A stretch of 11,634 nt of DNA, from positions 1 through 11,634 of the forward strand of contig DASZTT010000112.1 of assembly GCA_035547895.1 (NCBI GenBank), read 5' to 3'. The notes below the pieces were generated by a model that had not been told where the DNA came from, did no database searches, and saw nothing but the letters and a program-made list of their open reading frames with translations. The DNA comes from 66-474 sp035547895 (GTDB lineage Bacteria > Pseudomonadota > Gammaproteobacteria > Xanthomonadales > Rhodanobacteraceae). Positions 5,969 through 11,634 of this stretch are shown here, in pieces; position 1 is the first letter of the stretch, and every line of letters begins with the position of its first letter. Position numbers and translations under genes: made by a program.

Positions 5969-6541
5969 TCAGTTGCTGCGCGTATACGTGGACGATCGGC
6001 TCATGGAGGCGCCCGATCCGGTCGTCAGTGACTTGTTCACGGTCATGCTTCCGTTGGCGAAGGAGACGCTTCCTGCTTCGGTCGCCGACTTTCCGCTCGA
6101 CGTGGTGAAGCCTCGCGTTCGGCCCATCCCGTCGTCTGTCCGATAAATCGTGCTCCAACCCGTTTGGGTGTTGCCCGCGACACCGGTATGGCTGCGGGTC
6201 GCGGTGACGGATCCGTCGCCGTTTCGGGTAATCGAACCGGTTCGTGAAGCGGTTCGCCCGTCGTCGTACGTACGGGTGACCTGGTTGGTCAGGCTTCCGT
6301 CGCCATGGGTGGTGGTTCGGGTGGTCTCGAAGCCGTGGCCACTATTGGTCTGGACACCGCGCGACGCAGTGGTCATTCCCGGACTGCGCGAAATGCCGCG
6401 GTGGGCGGAGAAGCCGCGGCCACGTGGGCCCTGGACCGACACGTACCGTCCATGGCTGGCTGCTTCCGCCGGCTGCACGGTTCCGAGGGCAACCGCGAGC
6501 CCGATCGTCATGAAGGTGGTTGAAAGGAAGGCTTTGTTCAC
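5969..6541 (-). CDS. Secreted Ser/Thr/Gly-rich protein of unknown function
   Basis: The product is not recognised. From the GTG at 6541, which has GGAG seven bases upstream, it has 190 residues; a GTG at 6562 would add seven residues with no better support. Residues 1-27 form a Sec signal peptide (MNKAFLSTTFMTIGLAVALG, cut after AEA at 25-27). The mature part has no cysteine and is rich in Ser, Thr, Gly and Arg. About residues 72-170 show loosely repeated, alternating polar patterns: GDGSLT, TYDDGRTASRTGSITRNGDGSVTATR, then similar TRTR and SVSFANGSMTVNKS segments. Such patterns suggest short beta-strands with turns, but the fold is not established. It is the first gene of the accessory run and is divergent from the OmpR-like regulator, so it is a natural candidate target of that system. 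Confidence 0.72.
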   Translation of the reverse strand: MNKAFLSTTFMTIGLAVALGTVQPAEAASHGRYVSVQGPRGRGFSAHRGISRSPGMTTASRGVQTNSGHGFETTRTTTHGDGSLTNQVTRTYDDGRTASRTGSITRNGDGSVTATRSHTGVAGNTQTGWSTIYRTDDGMGRTRGFTTSSGKSATEAGSVSFANGSMTVNKSLTTGSGASMSRSSTYTRSN

Positions 6542-6624
6542 TGGAGGACTCCGATGGGTCACGCACTGCGTTGTGCGATGTCAATTTCCTCCTCCCAGGC
6601 AAACCCCTCGTGAGCGTTCGGTAA

Positions 6625-6641
6625 CAAAGTGCAGCAAAGTG
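6625..6641. promoter_or_regulatory. Direct repeat CAAAGTG, candidate response-regulator site
   Basis: Two exact copies of CAAAGTG (6625-6631 and 6635-6641) are separated by CAG, giving a 10-base period, one DNA turn. OmpR-family regulators typically bind such tandem direct repeats head to tail. The site lies in the 166-base region between the divergent secreted-protein gene and the OmpR-like regulator. It is about 40 bases upstream of a good -10 box for the regulator. It is a candidate for autoregulation and for control of the opposite operon. The repeat is seen; the binding is inferred. Confidence 0.45.
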
Positions 6642-6673
6642 TTTCAACGCCGCTTGCACGCCATCGAGCGGTT

Positions 6674-6679
6674 TACACT
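6674..6679 (+). promoter_or_regulatory. Candidate -10 box for the two-component operon
   Basis: TACACT, within GTTTACACTG, is a good sigma-70 -10 match 28 bases before the regulator ATG. At the proper 16-18 base spacing there is only a poor -35 (around CGCTTG). That pattern suits an activator-dependent promoter and fits the direct repeat upstream. Confidence 0.4.
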
Positions 6680-6707
6680 GCGGCCCTGAGCTGCAGTTCG
6701 CACGTCC

Positions 6708-7433
6708 ATGACTCGCCCGCCTTTCATTGCAGTCGTCGAAGACGATCCGGAGATCCGATCCCTGGTCGGCGATTTGCTCGTGCGAGAGGGATTCAAGGTG
6801 GGCCTGTGCGAAGGCTCGGAAGACCTGGACCGCGCGATGGAAGGCCAGACGGTCGATCTGGTCGTGCTCGACCTGATGCTGGCAGGCGAAGATGGCTTGT
6901 CGATCTGCCGTCGCCTGCGCGGTGGATCGAAAAGCACGCCCGTCCTGATGGTCACCGCCAAGGGCGATGATCTCGACCGCATCATCGGACTGGAGGTCGG
7001 CGCCGATGACTACCTTCCAAAACCGTTCAATCCGCGTGAACTGCTGGCGCGCATCCGCGCCATCCTGCGGCGCACGCGCAGCCCCCTGCAGTCGGCGAAT
7101 CCGCAATCGGACGTATATGCGTTTTCCGGATGGAAGTTGAATGCCGGCTCGCGGATGCTCCACGACCCCGAAGGCAATCCGGTCGAGCTGACCGGCGGCG
7201 AGTTCGACCTGTTGATGGCGCTGCTGCGGCATCCGCAACGGGTACTCAATCGCGAGCAGCTTCTGGACTGGACGCGGGGGCGCGGCGCGGCCCCTTTCGA
7301 CAGGACCATCGACGTCCAGCTCAGCCGGCTGCGCCGCAAGCTCGGCGACGATTCCAGGCCGCCCACGATGATCAAGACGGTACGCGGAGGCGGCTACTTG
7401 TTCGCCGCCTCCGTCGAACGCGAACAGGCCTGA
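6708..7433 (+). CDS. OmpR-like winged-helix response regulator
   Basis: A 241-residue OmpR-family DNA-binding response regulator. The receiver domain (about 5-122) has the acidic pair D12/D13, phospho-acceptor Asp55 (VVLDLMLAGEDG), Thr83 and Lys105 in PKPFNPRELLARIRAILRR. The wording of the receiver is very close to E. coli OmpR (for example LMVTAKG and GLEVGADDYLPKPFNPRE). The C-terminal winged helix (about 138-233) has VELTGGEFDLLMALL, then RTIDVQLSRLRRKLGDD and TVRGGGYLF. The sensor kinase gene starts one base after the stop, so they form one transcript. The ATG lacks a good Shine-Dalgarno. It probably controls its own promoter and the divergent envelope genes; the target set is inference. 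It is OmpR-like, but orthology to OmpR is not shown. Confidence 0.93.
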   Translation: MTRPPFIAVVEDDPEIRSLVGDLLVREGFKVGLCEGSEDLDRAMEGQTVDLVVLDLMLAGEDGLSICRRLRGGSKSTPVLMVTAKGDDLDRIIGLEVGADDYLPKPFNPRELLARIRAILRRTRSPLQSANPQSDVYAFSGWKLNAGSRMLHDPEGNPVELTGGEFDLLMALLRHPQRVLNREQLLDWTRGRGAAPFDRTIDVQLSRLRRKLGDDSRPPTMIKTVRGGGYLFAASVEREQA

Positions 7434-7434
7434 C

Positions 7435-8829
7435 ATGCGACGGTTCTTCGGAAGCCTCGCCGTCCGGATCGGCCTCGTGTTCCTGATCGGCTTCATGCTG
7501 CTTCTGATGGTCGTCGTTACCGCCACCTTCTGGAATGATGGCCGCCCTACCGTCTTCCGCCTGGTGTCGCCGCGCCAGGCCGCGGCCATCGCTGCCGCGC
7601 TGGAAATAACCTCACCACCCCAGCAGGCCAGGTTGATCGCGGCATTGAACGACGGTCCTCTCGTCGTGTATCTGCTTCCATCGTTTCCCGGCGATGGAAG
7701 CTCCGGTACGCAAGCGCACGCCCCGTACCTGGCGAAGCTCTACAAAAAGTACGCTTTCGAGATGGGAGGCCGACCCTTCCAGGTTCAAGCCCGCCGCGAT
7801 GCCAGGCTGACTTCGCTGACCGGAGGCTGGATCGGCAAACCAAGCGACGTGAGGTTGCTGGTCGGTTTGAAAACCGGCGGCGTGGTCGTGATCGAACGTG
7901 CACCCGTGTTGCTGCAGCGCCTGATCGCGCGTTTTGCCCTGGTCGCGGGCGTCACCGCTGCGATCCTTTTGTTGATCATGCTCTACAGCTTCCAGCAACT
8001 GATACGTCCTGCCCACCGCCTTGCACGCGCTGCGCACCAGCTCGCAGCGAACATCGACATACCCGATCTGCCGACGCGCGGTGCATCGGAAATGCAAATG
8101 CTGGCGACCGCATTCAACGACATGAAACGGACCATCCGCGGGTTGATGGAGGAACGCACACGGATCCTCGCTGCGATCGCCCACGATCTGCGTACCTACC
8201 TCACCCGCCTTCGACTGAGGGTCGATTTCGTCGACGACCCGGATCAACGGAAGCGCGCAATACGCGACCTGGACGAGATGGGCTTGCTGCTGGAGGACAC
8301 GTTGCTGTTCGCACAGGACACCACGACGCCTCGACCCGCACATCCTCACCCGATCGATGCATCCAATGAGATCCGCTCATTTGTCGAAATGCGCCGGGAG
8401 CTCGGTGAGCCGGTGGATTGCCGGATCGAAAACGACTCGCCACTGTGGGTGGACTGCAGCCCGCTGGCGTTCCGCCGCATGCTCGCAAACCTCACCGAAA
8501 ACGCCCTGCGTTACGGGAAAGCTGCCCACCTCAATGCTTGCAAGCAAGACGGTTGGGTCCGGATTGCCGTCGAGGATGAAGGGCCGGGCGTGCCACCCGA
8601 AGCGTTTGCGCGGTTGATGAATCCGTTCGAGCGGTTGGAGTCCTCGCGTGGACGACAAACAGGAGGAGCCGGGCTTGGATTGTCGATCGTATTGGCCCTC
8701 GCCAAGGCGCAGGGCGGCGAGCTGACCATCGAAAACGTGCCCGGTGGCGGCCTGCGCGCAACGATCAGCTTGCCGGCAGCGCAGTCAGCAGCGTCGATTC
8801 AGACGGAACCGACGGCGCTGCAACGCTGA
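7435..8829 (+). CDS. EnvZ-like sensor histidine kinase
   Basis: A 464-residue membrane kinase partner of the adjacent regulator. TM1 is at about 11-31 and TM2 at about 167-187, enclosing a periplasmic sensor region of about 135 residues. HAMP covers about 188-240. The phosphorylated His250 lies in AIAHDLRTYLTRLRLR. The catalytic domain has the N-box LTENALRYG (Asn356), the G1 box DEGPGV (381-386), an F-box MNPFERLE (395-402) and the G2 box GAGLGLSI (411-418). At His+5 this protein has Tyr255 where EnvZ has proline (HDLRTPLTR). That substitution occurs in a group of related proteobacterial kinases, so it is probably functional. The periplasmic ligand is unknown. The gene converges on yicC with only ten bases between the stop codons. 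Confidence 0.93.
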   Translation: MRRFFGSLAVRIGLVFLIGFMLLLMVVVTATFWNDGRPTVFRLVSPRQAAAIAAALEITSPPQQARLIAALNDGPLVVYLLPSFPGDGSSGTQAHAPYLAKLYKKYAFEMGGRPFQVQARRDARLTSLTGGWIGKPSDVRLLVGLKTGGVVVIERAPVLLQRLIARFALVAGVTAAILLLIMLYSFQQLIRPAHRLARAAHQLAANIDIPDLPTRGASEMQMLATAFNDMKRTIRGLMEERTRILAAIAHDLRTYLTRLRLRVDFVDDPDQRKRAIRDLDEMGLLLEDTLLFAQDTTTPRPAHPHPIDASNEIRSFVEMRRELGEPVDCRIENDSPLWVDCSPLAFRRMLANLTENALRYGKAAHLNACKQDGWVRIAVEDEGPGVPPEAFARLMNPFERLESSRGRQTGGAGLGLSIVLALAKAQGGELTIENVPGGGLRATISLPAAQSAASIQTEPTALQR

Positions 8830-8839
8830 GCGTTTCCGC

Positions 8840-9700
8840 TCATTCGAGGTTTTGCACCTGCTCGCGCATCTGCTCGATCAGTACTTTCAGATCGACGGCG
8901 GCGCGCGTGGCGCGGGGGTCGACGGATTTCGAGGCCAGCGTGTTGGCTTCGCGGTTGAATTCCTGCATCAGGAAATCCAGCCGGCGGCCGACGGGTTCGT
9001 CGAGCGCGAGGATGCGCCGCGCCTCGCCGACGTGCGCGTCGAGACGGTCCAGTTCCTCGTCCACGTCGATGCGCGAGAGTTGCAGCACCAGTTCCTGCTC
9101 CAGCCGGCCGGGCTCGGCGGCCTTCGCCAACTCGGCCAACCTGGCCTCCAGCTTGGCCCGCAGCGCCGCGCGAACCTGGGGCAGCATCGCGCGCACTTCG
9201 CCGACGATGCTTTCGATGCCATCCAGTCGCTCACCCAGCGCCTGCGCCAGTTTGGCGCCTTCGCGCTCGCGGCCGGCGATGAATTCGTCCAGCGTGCGCT
9301 CCAGCAATCCTTCCGCGGCTTGCGCCAGGCCGTCCTGGTCGAGTTCCGGTTTCACCAGCAAGCCGGGCCACTCCAGCAGCGCCGCGAAATCGGTGGCGAG
9401 CTGCGGGAAGTTGTCCTTGAGCGCACCCGCGACGGTGGCGAGCTGCGCGGCGGTGCGTTGGTCCAGCAGCAAATCCGCCGCCGCTGCGGGGGCGCGGTAG
9501 CGGAACGTGGCATCGACCTTGCCGCGCGACAGGCGCGCCGCGATGCGCTCGCGCACGGCGGGTTCCAGGGTGCGCAGTTCGTCCGGCAGGCGCACGCCGG
9601 TTTCGAGGAAGCGCGAATTCACCGCGCGCACTTCGCACGCCAGCCAGCCCTGCGGCGTCGAATCTTCCCTGTTCGCATAGGCGGTCATGCTGCGGATCAT
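8840..9700 (-). CDS. yicC: YicC-family endoribonuclease
   Basis: A 286-residue YicC protein (the E. coli protein is 287). It begins with the hallmark MIRSMTAYA and the CEVRAVNSRFLET strand. Its C-terminal DUF1732 module has HVGEARRILALDEPVGRRL followed by DFLMQEFNREANTLASKS, the most conserved part of the family. YicC acts as an endoribonuclease in E. coli and has been linked to small-RNA turnover. The start is the family-standard methionine; only a weak GGAA precedes it. The gene is divergent from rph, as in E. coli and Pseudomonas. It is separated from gmk, its usual neighbour in Pseudomonas, by the accessory block. It ends ten bases from the kinase gene. Confidence 0.96.
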   Translation of the reverse strand: MIRSMTAYANREDSTPQGWLACEVRAVNSRFLETGVRLPDELRTLEPAVRERIAARLSRGKVDATFRYRAPAAAADLLLDQRTAAQLATVAGALKDNFPQLATDFAALLEWPGLLVKPELDQDGLAQAAEGLLERTLDEFIAGREREGAKLAQALGERLDGIESIVGEVRAMLPQVRAALRAKLEARLAELAKAAEPGRLEQELVLQLSRIDVDEELDRLDAHVGEARRILALDEPVGRRLDFLMQEFNREANTLASKSVDPRATRAAVDLKVLIEQMREQVQNLE

Positions 9701-9718
9701 GCGGGCGTTCCGGATCGT

Positions 9719-9748
9719 CGTGACAAGCCGCGATGGTAAACTGTCACG
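9719..9748. promoter_or_regulatory. Inverted repeat in the yicC-rph divergent promoter region
   Basis: CGTGACA and TGTCACG form seven-base arms around a 16-base spacer, in the 80-base region between the divergent yicC and rph genes. The right arm touches TAAACT (9737-9742), a plausible -10 box for rph. A dimeric regulator could bind here and affect both genes. The repeat is seen; the function is inferred. Confidence 0.35.
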
Positions 9749-9780
9749 CTGCCAGCGGATACCTTTCCAGGATGCCCATC

Positions 9781-10497
9781 ATGCGACCTTCCGGCCGCGC
9801 GCCCGATGCCCTGCGCGCCGTGACGATCGAGCGCGGCTACACCCGGCACGCCGAAGGGTCCGTGCTGATCGGCATGGGCGACACGCGCGTGCTGTGCACC
9901 GCCAGCGTCGAGGAACGCGTGCCGCCGTGGCTGCGCGGCAAAGGCGAGGGCTGGGTCACCGCGGAATACGGCATGCTGCCGCGCGCGACCAGCGAACGCA
10001 CCCAGCGCGAAGCCGCGCGTGGCGGACAAGGCGGCCGCACCATGGAAATCCAGCGCCTGATCGGGCGCAGCTTGCGCGCCTGCGTCGATCGCGCGGCGCT
10101 GGGTGAACGCGTGATCACGCTCGACTGCGACGTGCTGCAGGCCGACGGCGGCACCCGTTGCGCGTCGATCACCGGCGCCTACGTCGCGCTGGTCGATGCG
10201 GTGAATGGGCTGATGCAACAAGGCCTGTTGAAGCGCAACCCGATCCACGGCGCGGTCGCGGCCATTTCGGTGGGCGTGTACCAGGGCGTACCGGTGCTGG
10301 ACCTCGATTACGCCGAAGACGCCCACTGCGACACCGACATGAACGTGGTGATGAACGACGGCGGCGGTTTCATCGAATTGCAGGGCACCGCCGAAGGCCA
10401 CGCATTCCGGCGCGATGAGCTGGATGCGCTGCTGGCGCTGGCGCAAAAAGGCATCGGGGAATTGATCCAGGCGCAGCGCGCCGCGCTGGCATCGTGA
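9781..10497 (+). CDS. rph: Ribonuclease PH
   Basis: RNase PH is a phosphate-dependent 3'-to-5' exoribonuclease that trims tRNA 3' ends in the cytoplasm. The chosen ATG gives 238 residues, exactly the E. coli length, and has AGGA eight bases upstream. ATGs at 9772 or 9733 would add non-conserved residues. The N-terminus is MRPSGRAPDALRAVTIERGY. The core has GEGWVTAEYGMLPRAT (55-70) and the RGGQGGRTMEIQRLIGRSLR block (80-99). The metal/catalytic aspartates are D180 and D186 in LDLDYAEDAHCDTDMNVVM. The protein is full length; unlike E. coli K-12 rph, it is not frameshifted. Its stop codon overlaps the rdgB start (GTGA). Confidence 0.97.
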   Translation: MRPSGRAPDALRAVTIERGYTRHAEGSVLIGMGDTRVLCTASVEERVPPWLRGKGEGWVTAEYGMLPRATSERTQREAARGGQGGRTMEIQRLIGRSLRACVDRAALGERVITLDCDVLQADGGTRCASITGAYVALVDAVNGLMQQGLLKRNPIHGAVAAISVGVYQGVPVLDLDYAEDAHCDTDMNVVMNDGGGFIELQGTAEGHAFRRDELDALLALAQKGIGELIQAQRAALAS

Positions 10498-11111
10498 AAC
10501 TCGTGCTGGCCAGCAGCAACGCGGGCAAGCTCGCGGAACTGGGCGAGCTGCTGGCGGGCAGCGGCATCGAACTGGTCGCGCAATCGCAACTCGGCATCGG
10601 TGACGCCGAGGAAACCGGCCTGACCTTCGTCGAGAACGCGATCCTGAAAGCGCGCCACGTCGCGCGTGCGTCCGGCATGCCCGCCTTGGCGGACGACTCC
10701 GGCCTTTGCGTCGACGCGCTCGACGGCGCGCCGGGCCTGTATTCCGCGCGCTACGCCGGCGTGCACGGCGACAACGCCGGCAACAATGCGAAACTGCTGC
10801 GCGAACTCGAAGGCGTGCCGGATCCCGAACGGACGGCACATTTCGTGTGCGTGCTGGCGCTGTTGCGCAACGCGGACGACGCCGATCCGATCATCGCGAC
10901 CGGCCGCTGGCGCGGACGCGTGCTGCACGCGCCGCGCGGCGAACGCGGTTTCGGCTACGACCCGGTATTCCTGCCCGACGACGGCGGCGGCCTGGGTTCC
11001 GCCGAACTCGAACCGGCGTTGAAGAACCGCATCAGCCATCGCGGACGGGCCTTGGCAGCCTTGCAAAGGGCCTTGGCCAGCGACGCTGCATTGACGCCTG
11101 CGCGGGAATGA
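10494..11111 (+). CDS. rdgB: XTP/dITP pyrophosphatase (RdgB/HAM1)
   Basis: The enzyme hydrolyses non-canonical purine triphosphates (XTP, dITP, ITP) to monophosphates and pyrophosphate, keeping them out of DNA and RNA. The 205-residue protein has the SSNAGKLAEL phosphate-binding loop (7-16) and ETGLTFVENAILKAR (40-54). It also has catalytic Asp67/Asp68 in ADDSGL, GERGFGYDPVF (149-159) and the base-recognition segment KNRISHRGRAL (177-187). It starts at a GTG whose last bases form the rph stop, a four-base overlap indicating translational coupling. Length is near the E. coli protein (197). Confidence 0.97.
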   Translation: MKLVLASSNAGKLAELGELLAGSGIELVAQSQLGIGDAEETGLTFVENAILKARHVARASGMPALADDSGLCVDALDGAPGLYSARYAGVHGDNAGNNAKLLRELEGVPDPERTAHFVCVLALLRNADDADPIIATGRWRGRVLHAPRGERGFGYDPVFLPDDGGGLGSAELEPALKNRISHRGRALAALQRALASDAALTPARE

Positions 11112-11115
11112 AAAT

Positions 11116-11634
11116 TTGATTTCCGATGCGCCCCCGTTGTCGCTGTACATCCACATTCCCTGGTGCGTGAGGAAATGCCCGTACTGCGACTTCAACTCGC
11201 ACGGGCTGCGCGCGGCGATGCCCGGGCGCGAGTACGTCGCGGCGCTGCTTGCCGATCTGGATGGCGATCTCGCGGACTTCGGTGACGCCGTTCGCGGCCG
11301 CGACATCATCAGCGTGTTCTTCGGCGGCGGCACGCCCAGCCTGTTCGCGCCGGATTCGATCGCGGTGATCCTCGACGGCGCCGCGGCGCGGCTTCCGTTC
11401 GCACGCGATTGCGAGATCACGCTGGAAACCAACCCCGGCACGGTCGAGCACGGACGTTTCGATGGCTACCGATCGGCCGGCGTCAACCGCGTCAGTTTCG
11501 GCGTGCAGAGTTTCGATGACGAAAAGCTGCGCGCGCTGGGCCGCATCCATTCCTCCACGGAAGCGGAACACGCGATCAAGCAGGCGCAGGACGCGGGGTA
11601 CGCCAACATCAATCTCGACCTGATGTACGCGTTG
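11116..11634 (+). CDS. hemW: HemW, radical-SAM-like heme chaperone (N-terminal part)
   Basis: The first 173 codons are present; the gene continues past the right edge. The radical-SAM cluster motif is C17-x3-C21-x2-C24 in WCVRKCPYCDFNSH, the HemW-specific version with the following DFNSH. FFGGGTPSLF (glycine-rich SAM contact), ETNPGTVE and VNRVSFGVQSFDDEKLRALG follow. HemW was long confused with coproporphyrinogen III oxidase HemN but is regarded as a heme-binding chaperone; which it is cannot be settled from this part, although HemN typically has a different CxxxCxxC context. The proposed start is TTG, with GGGAA seven bases upstream and only four bases after the rdgB stop. The nearby ATG at 11108 is out of frame. 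A TTG at 11137 is the other option. Confidence 0.9.
   Translation, partial: MISDAPPLSLYIHIPWCVRKCPYCDFNSHGLRAAMPGREYVAALLADLDGDLADFGDAVRGRDIISVFFGGGTPSLFAPDSIAVILDGAAARLPFARDCEITLETNPGTVEHGRFDGYRSAGVNRVSFGVQSFDDEKLRALGRIHSSTEAEHAIKQAQDAGYANINLDLMYAL

Noticed and set aside
6579..6584. Perfect TTGACA -35 on the minus strand before the secreted-protein gene
   Set aside because: At 16-18 base spacing the -10 positions read TGACCC or similar, and the resulting leader would be very short; not enough to call a promoter.
6342..7589. Minus-strand open frame of 415 codons across the regulator gene
   Set aside because: It lies opposite a clear OmpR-family regulator and overlaps the signal-peptide gene; its composition is a shadow translation.
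3168..8839. Mobile element carrying the accessory block
   Set aside because: No transposase, integrase, tRNA, terminal repeats or target duplications were seen at either border; insertion is suggested only by gene order.
8744..9739. Plus-strand open frame of 331 codons opposite yicC
   Set aside because: Entirely antisense to a well-conserved YicC gene, and rich in Arg/Gln/Ala typical of shadow frames.
9720..9742. GTGACA and TAAACT as a -35/-10 promoter pair for rph
   Set aside because: The gap is 11 bases, too short for sigma-70; the GTGACA is better explained as one arm of an inverted repeat.
1..11634. CRISPR arrays, tRNA or rRNA genes
   Set aside because: No regularly spaced repeats and no cloverleaf or rRNA-like sequence was recognised on either strand.

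Overview
The window is high-GC DNA with gammaproteobacterial gene content. The divergent yicC/rph pair, the rph-rdgB-hemW run and the mlaFEDC order point to the Xanthomonadales/Lysobacterales, perhaps a Rhodanobacteraceae-like organism. That placement is inference from gene order and protein character, not from a search. Both ends cut through genes: mlaC on the left and hemW on the right.

Layout. Positions 1-2318 (minus strand) hold mlaF-mlaE-mlaD-mlaC, the inner-membrane ABC core plus periplasmic carrier of the Mla phospholipid-transport system. Positions 2319-2552 are a structured intergenic region with a ten-base G run, two strong stem-loops and an inverted pair of REP-like sequences. Next comes gmk (minus). 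Positions 3430-6541 are an accessory minus-strand run, in transcription order: a secreted Ser/Thr/Gly-rich protein of unknown function, a hairpin, an EF-hand lipoprotein, a VOC (glyoxalase-fold) protein, a 14-codon mini-ORF, a class-C-beta-lactamase-like lipoprotein and a second VOC protein. Divergent from it, at 6708-8829 (plus), is an OmpR/EnvZ-type two-component pair. Convergent with that pair is yicC (minus). From 9781 to the right edge is a tightly packed plus-strand housekeeping run: rph, rdgB, hemW.

How the parts work together. MlaFEDC maintains outer-membrane lipid asymmetry. gmk, yicC, rph and rdgB handle nucleotides and RNA, and hemW (partial) is a heme-associated radical-SAM-like protein. 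In Pseudomonas the order rph / yicC-gmk-rpoZ-spoT is known; here yicC and gmk are about 5.7 kb apart, and mla rather than rpoZ follows gmk. The inserted block is largely exported proteins beside an envelope-type two-component system. A 10-bp-period direct repeat lies in the shared promoter region. The most interesting hypothesis is that this is a self-contained, two-component-controlled envelope module. Its minus-strand genes are joined by stop/start overlaps, including a tiny ORF that bridges a VOC gene and the lipoprotein hydrolase. No rRNA, tRNA, CRISPR array, transposase or integrase was seen.
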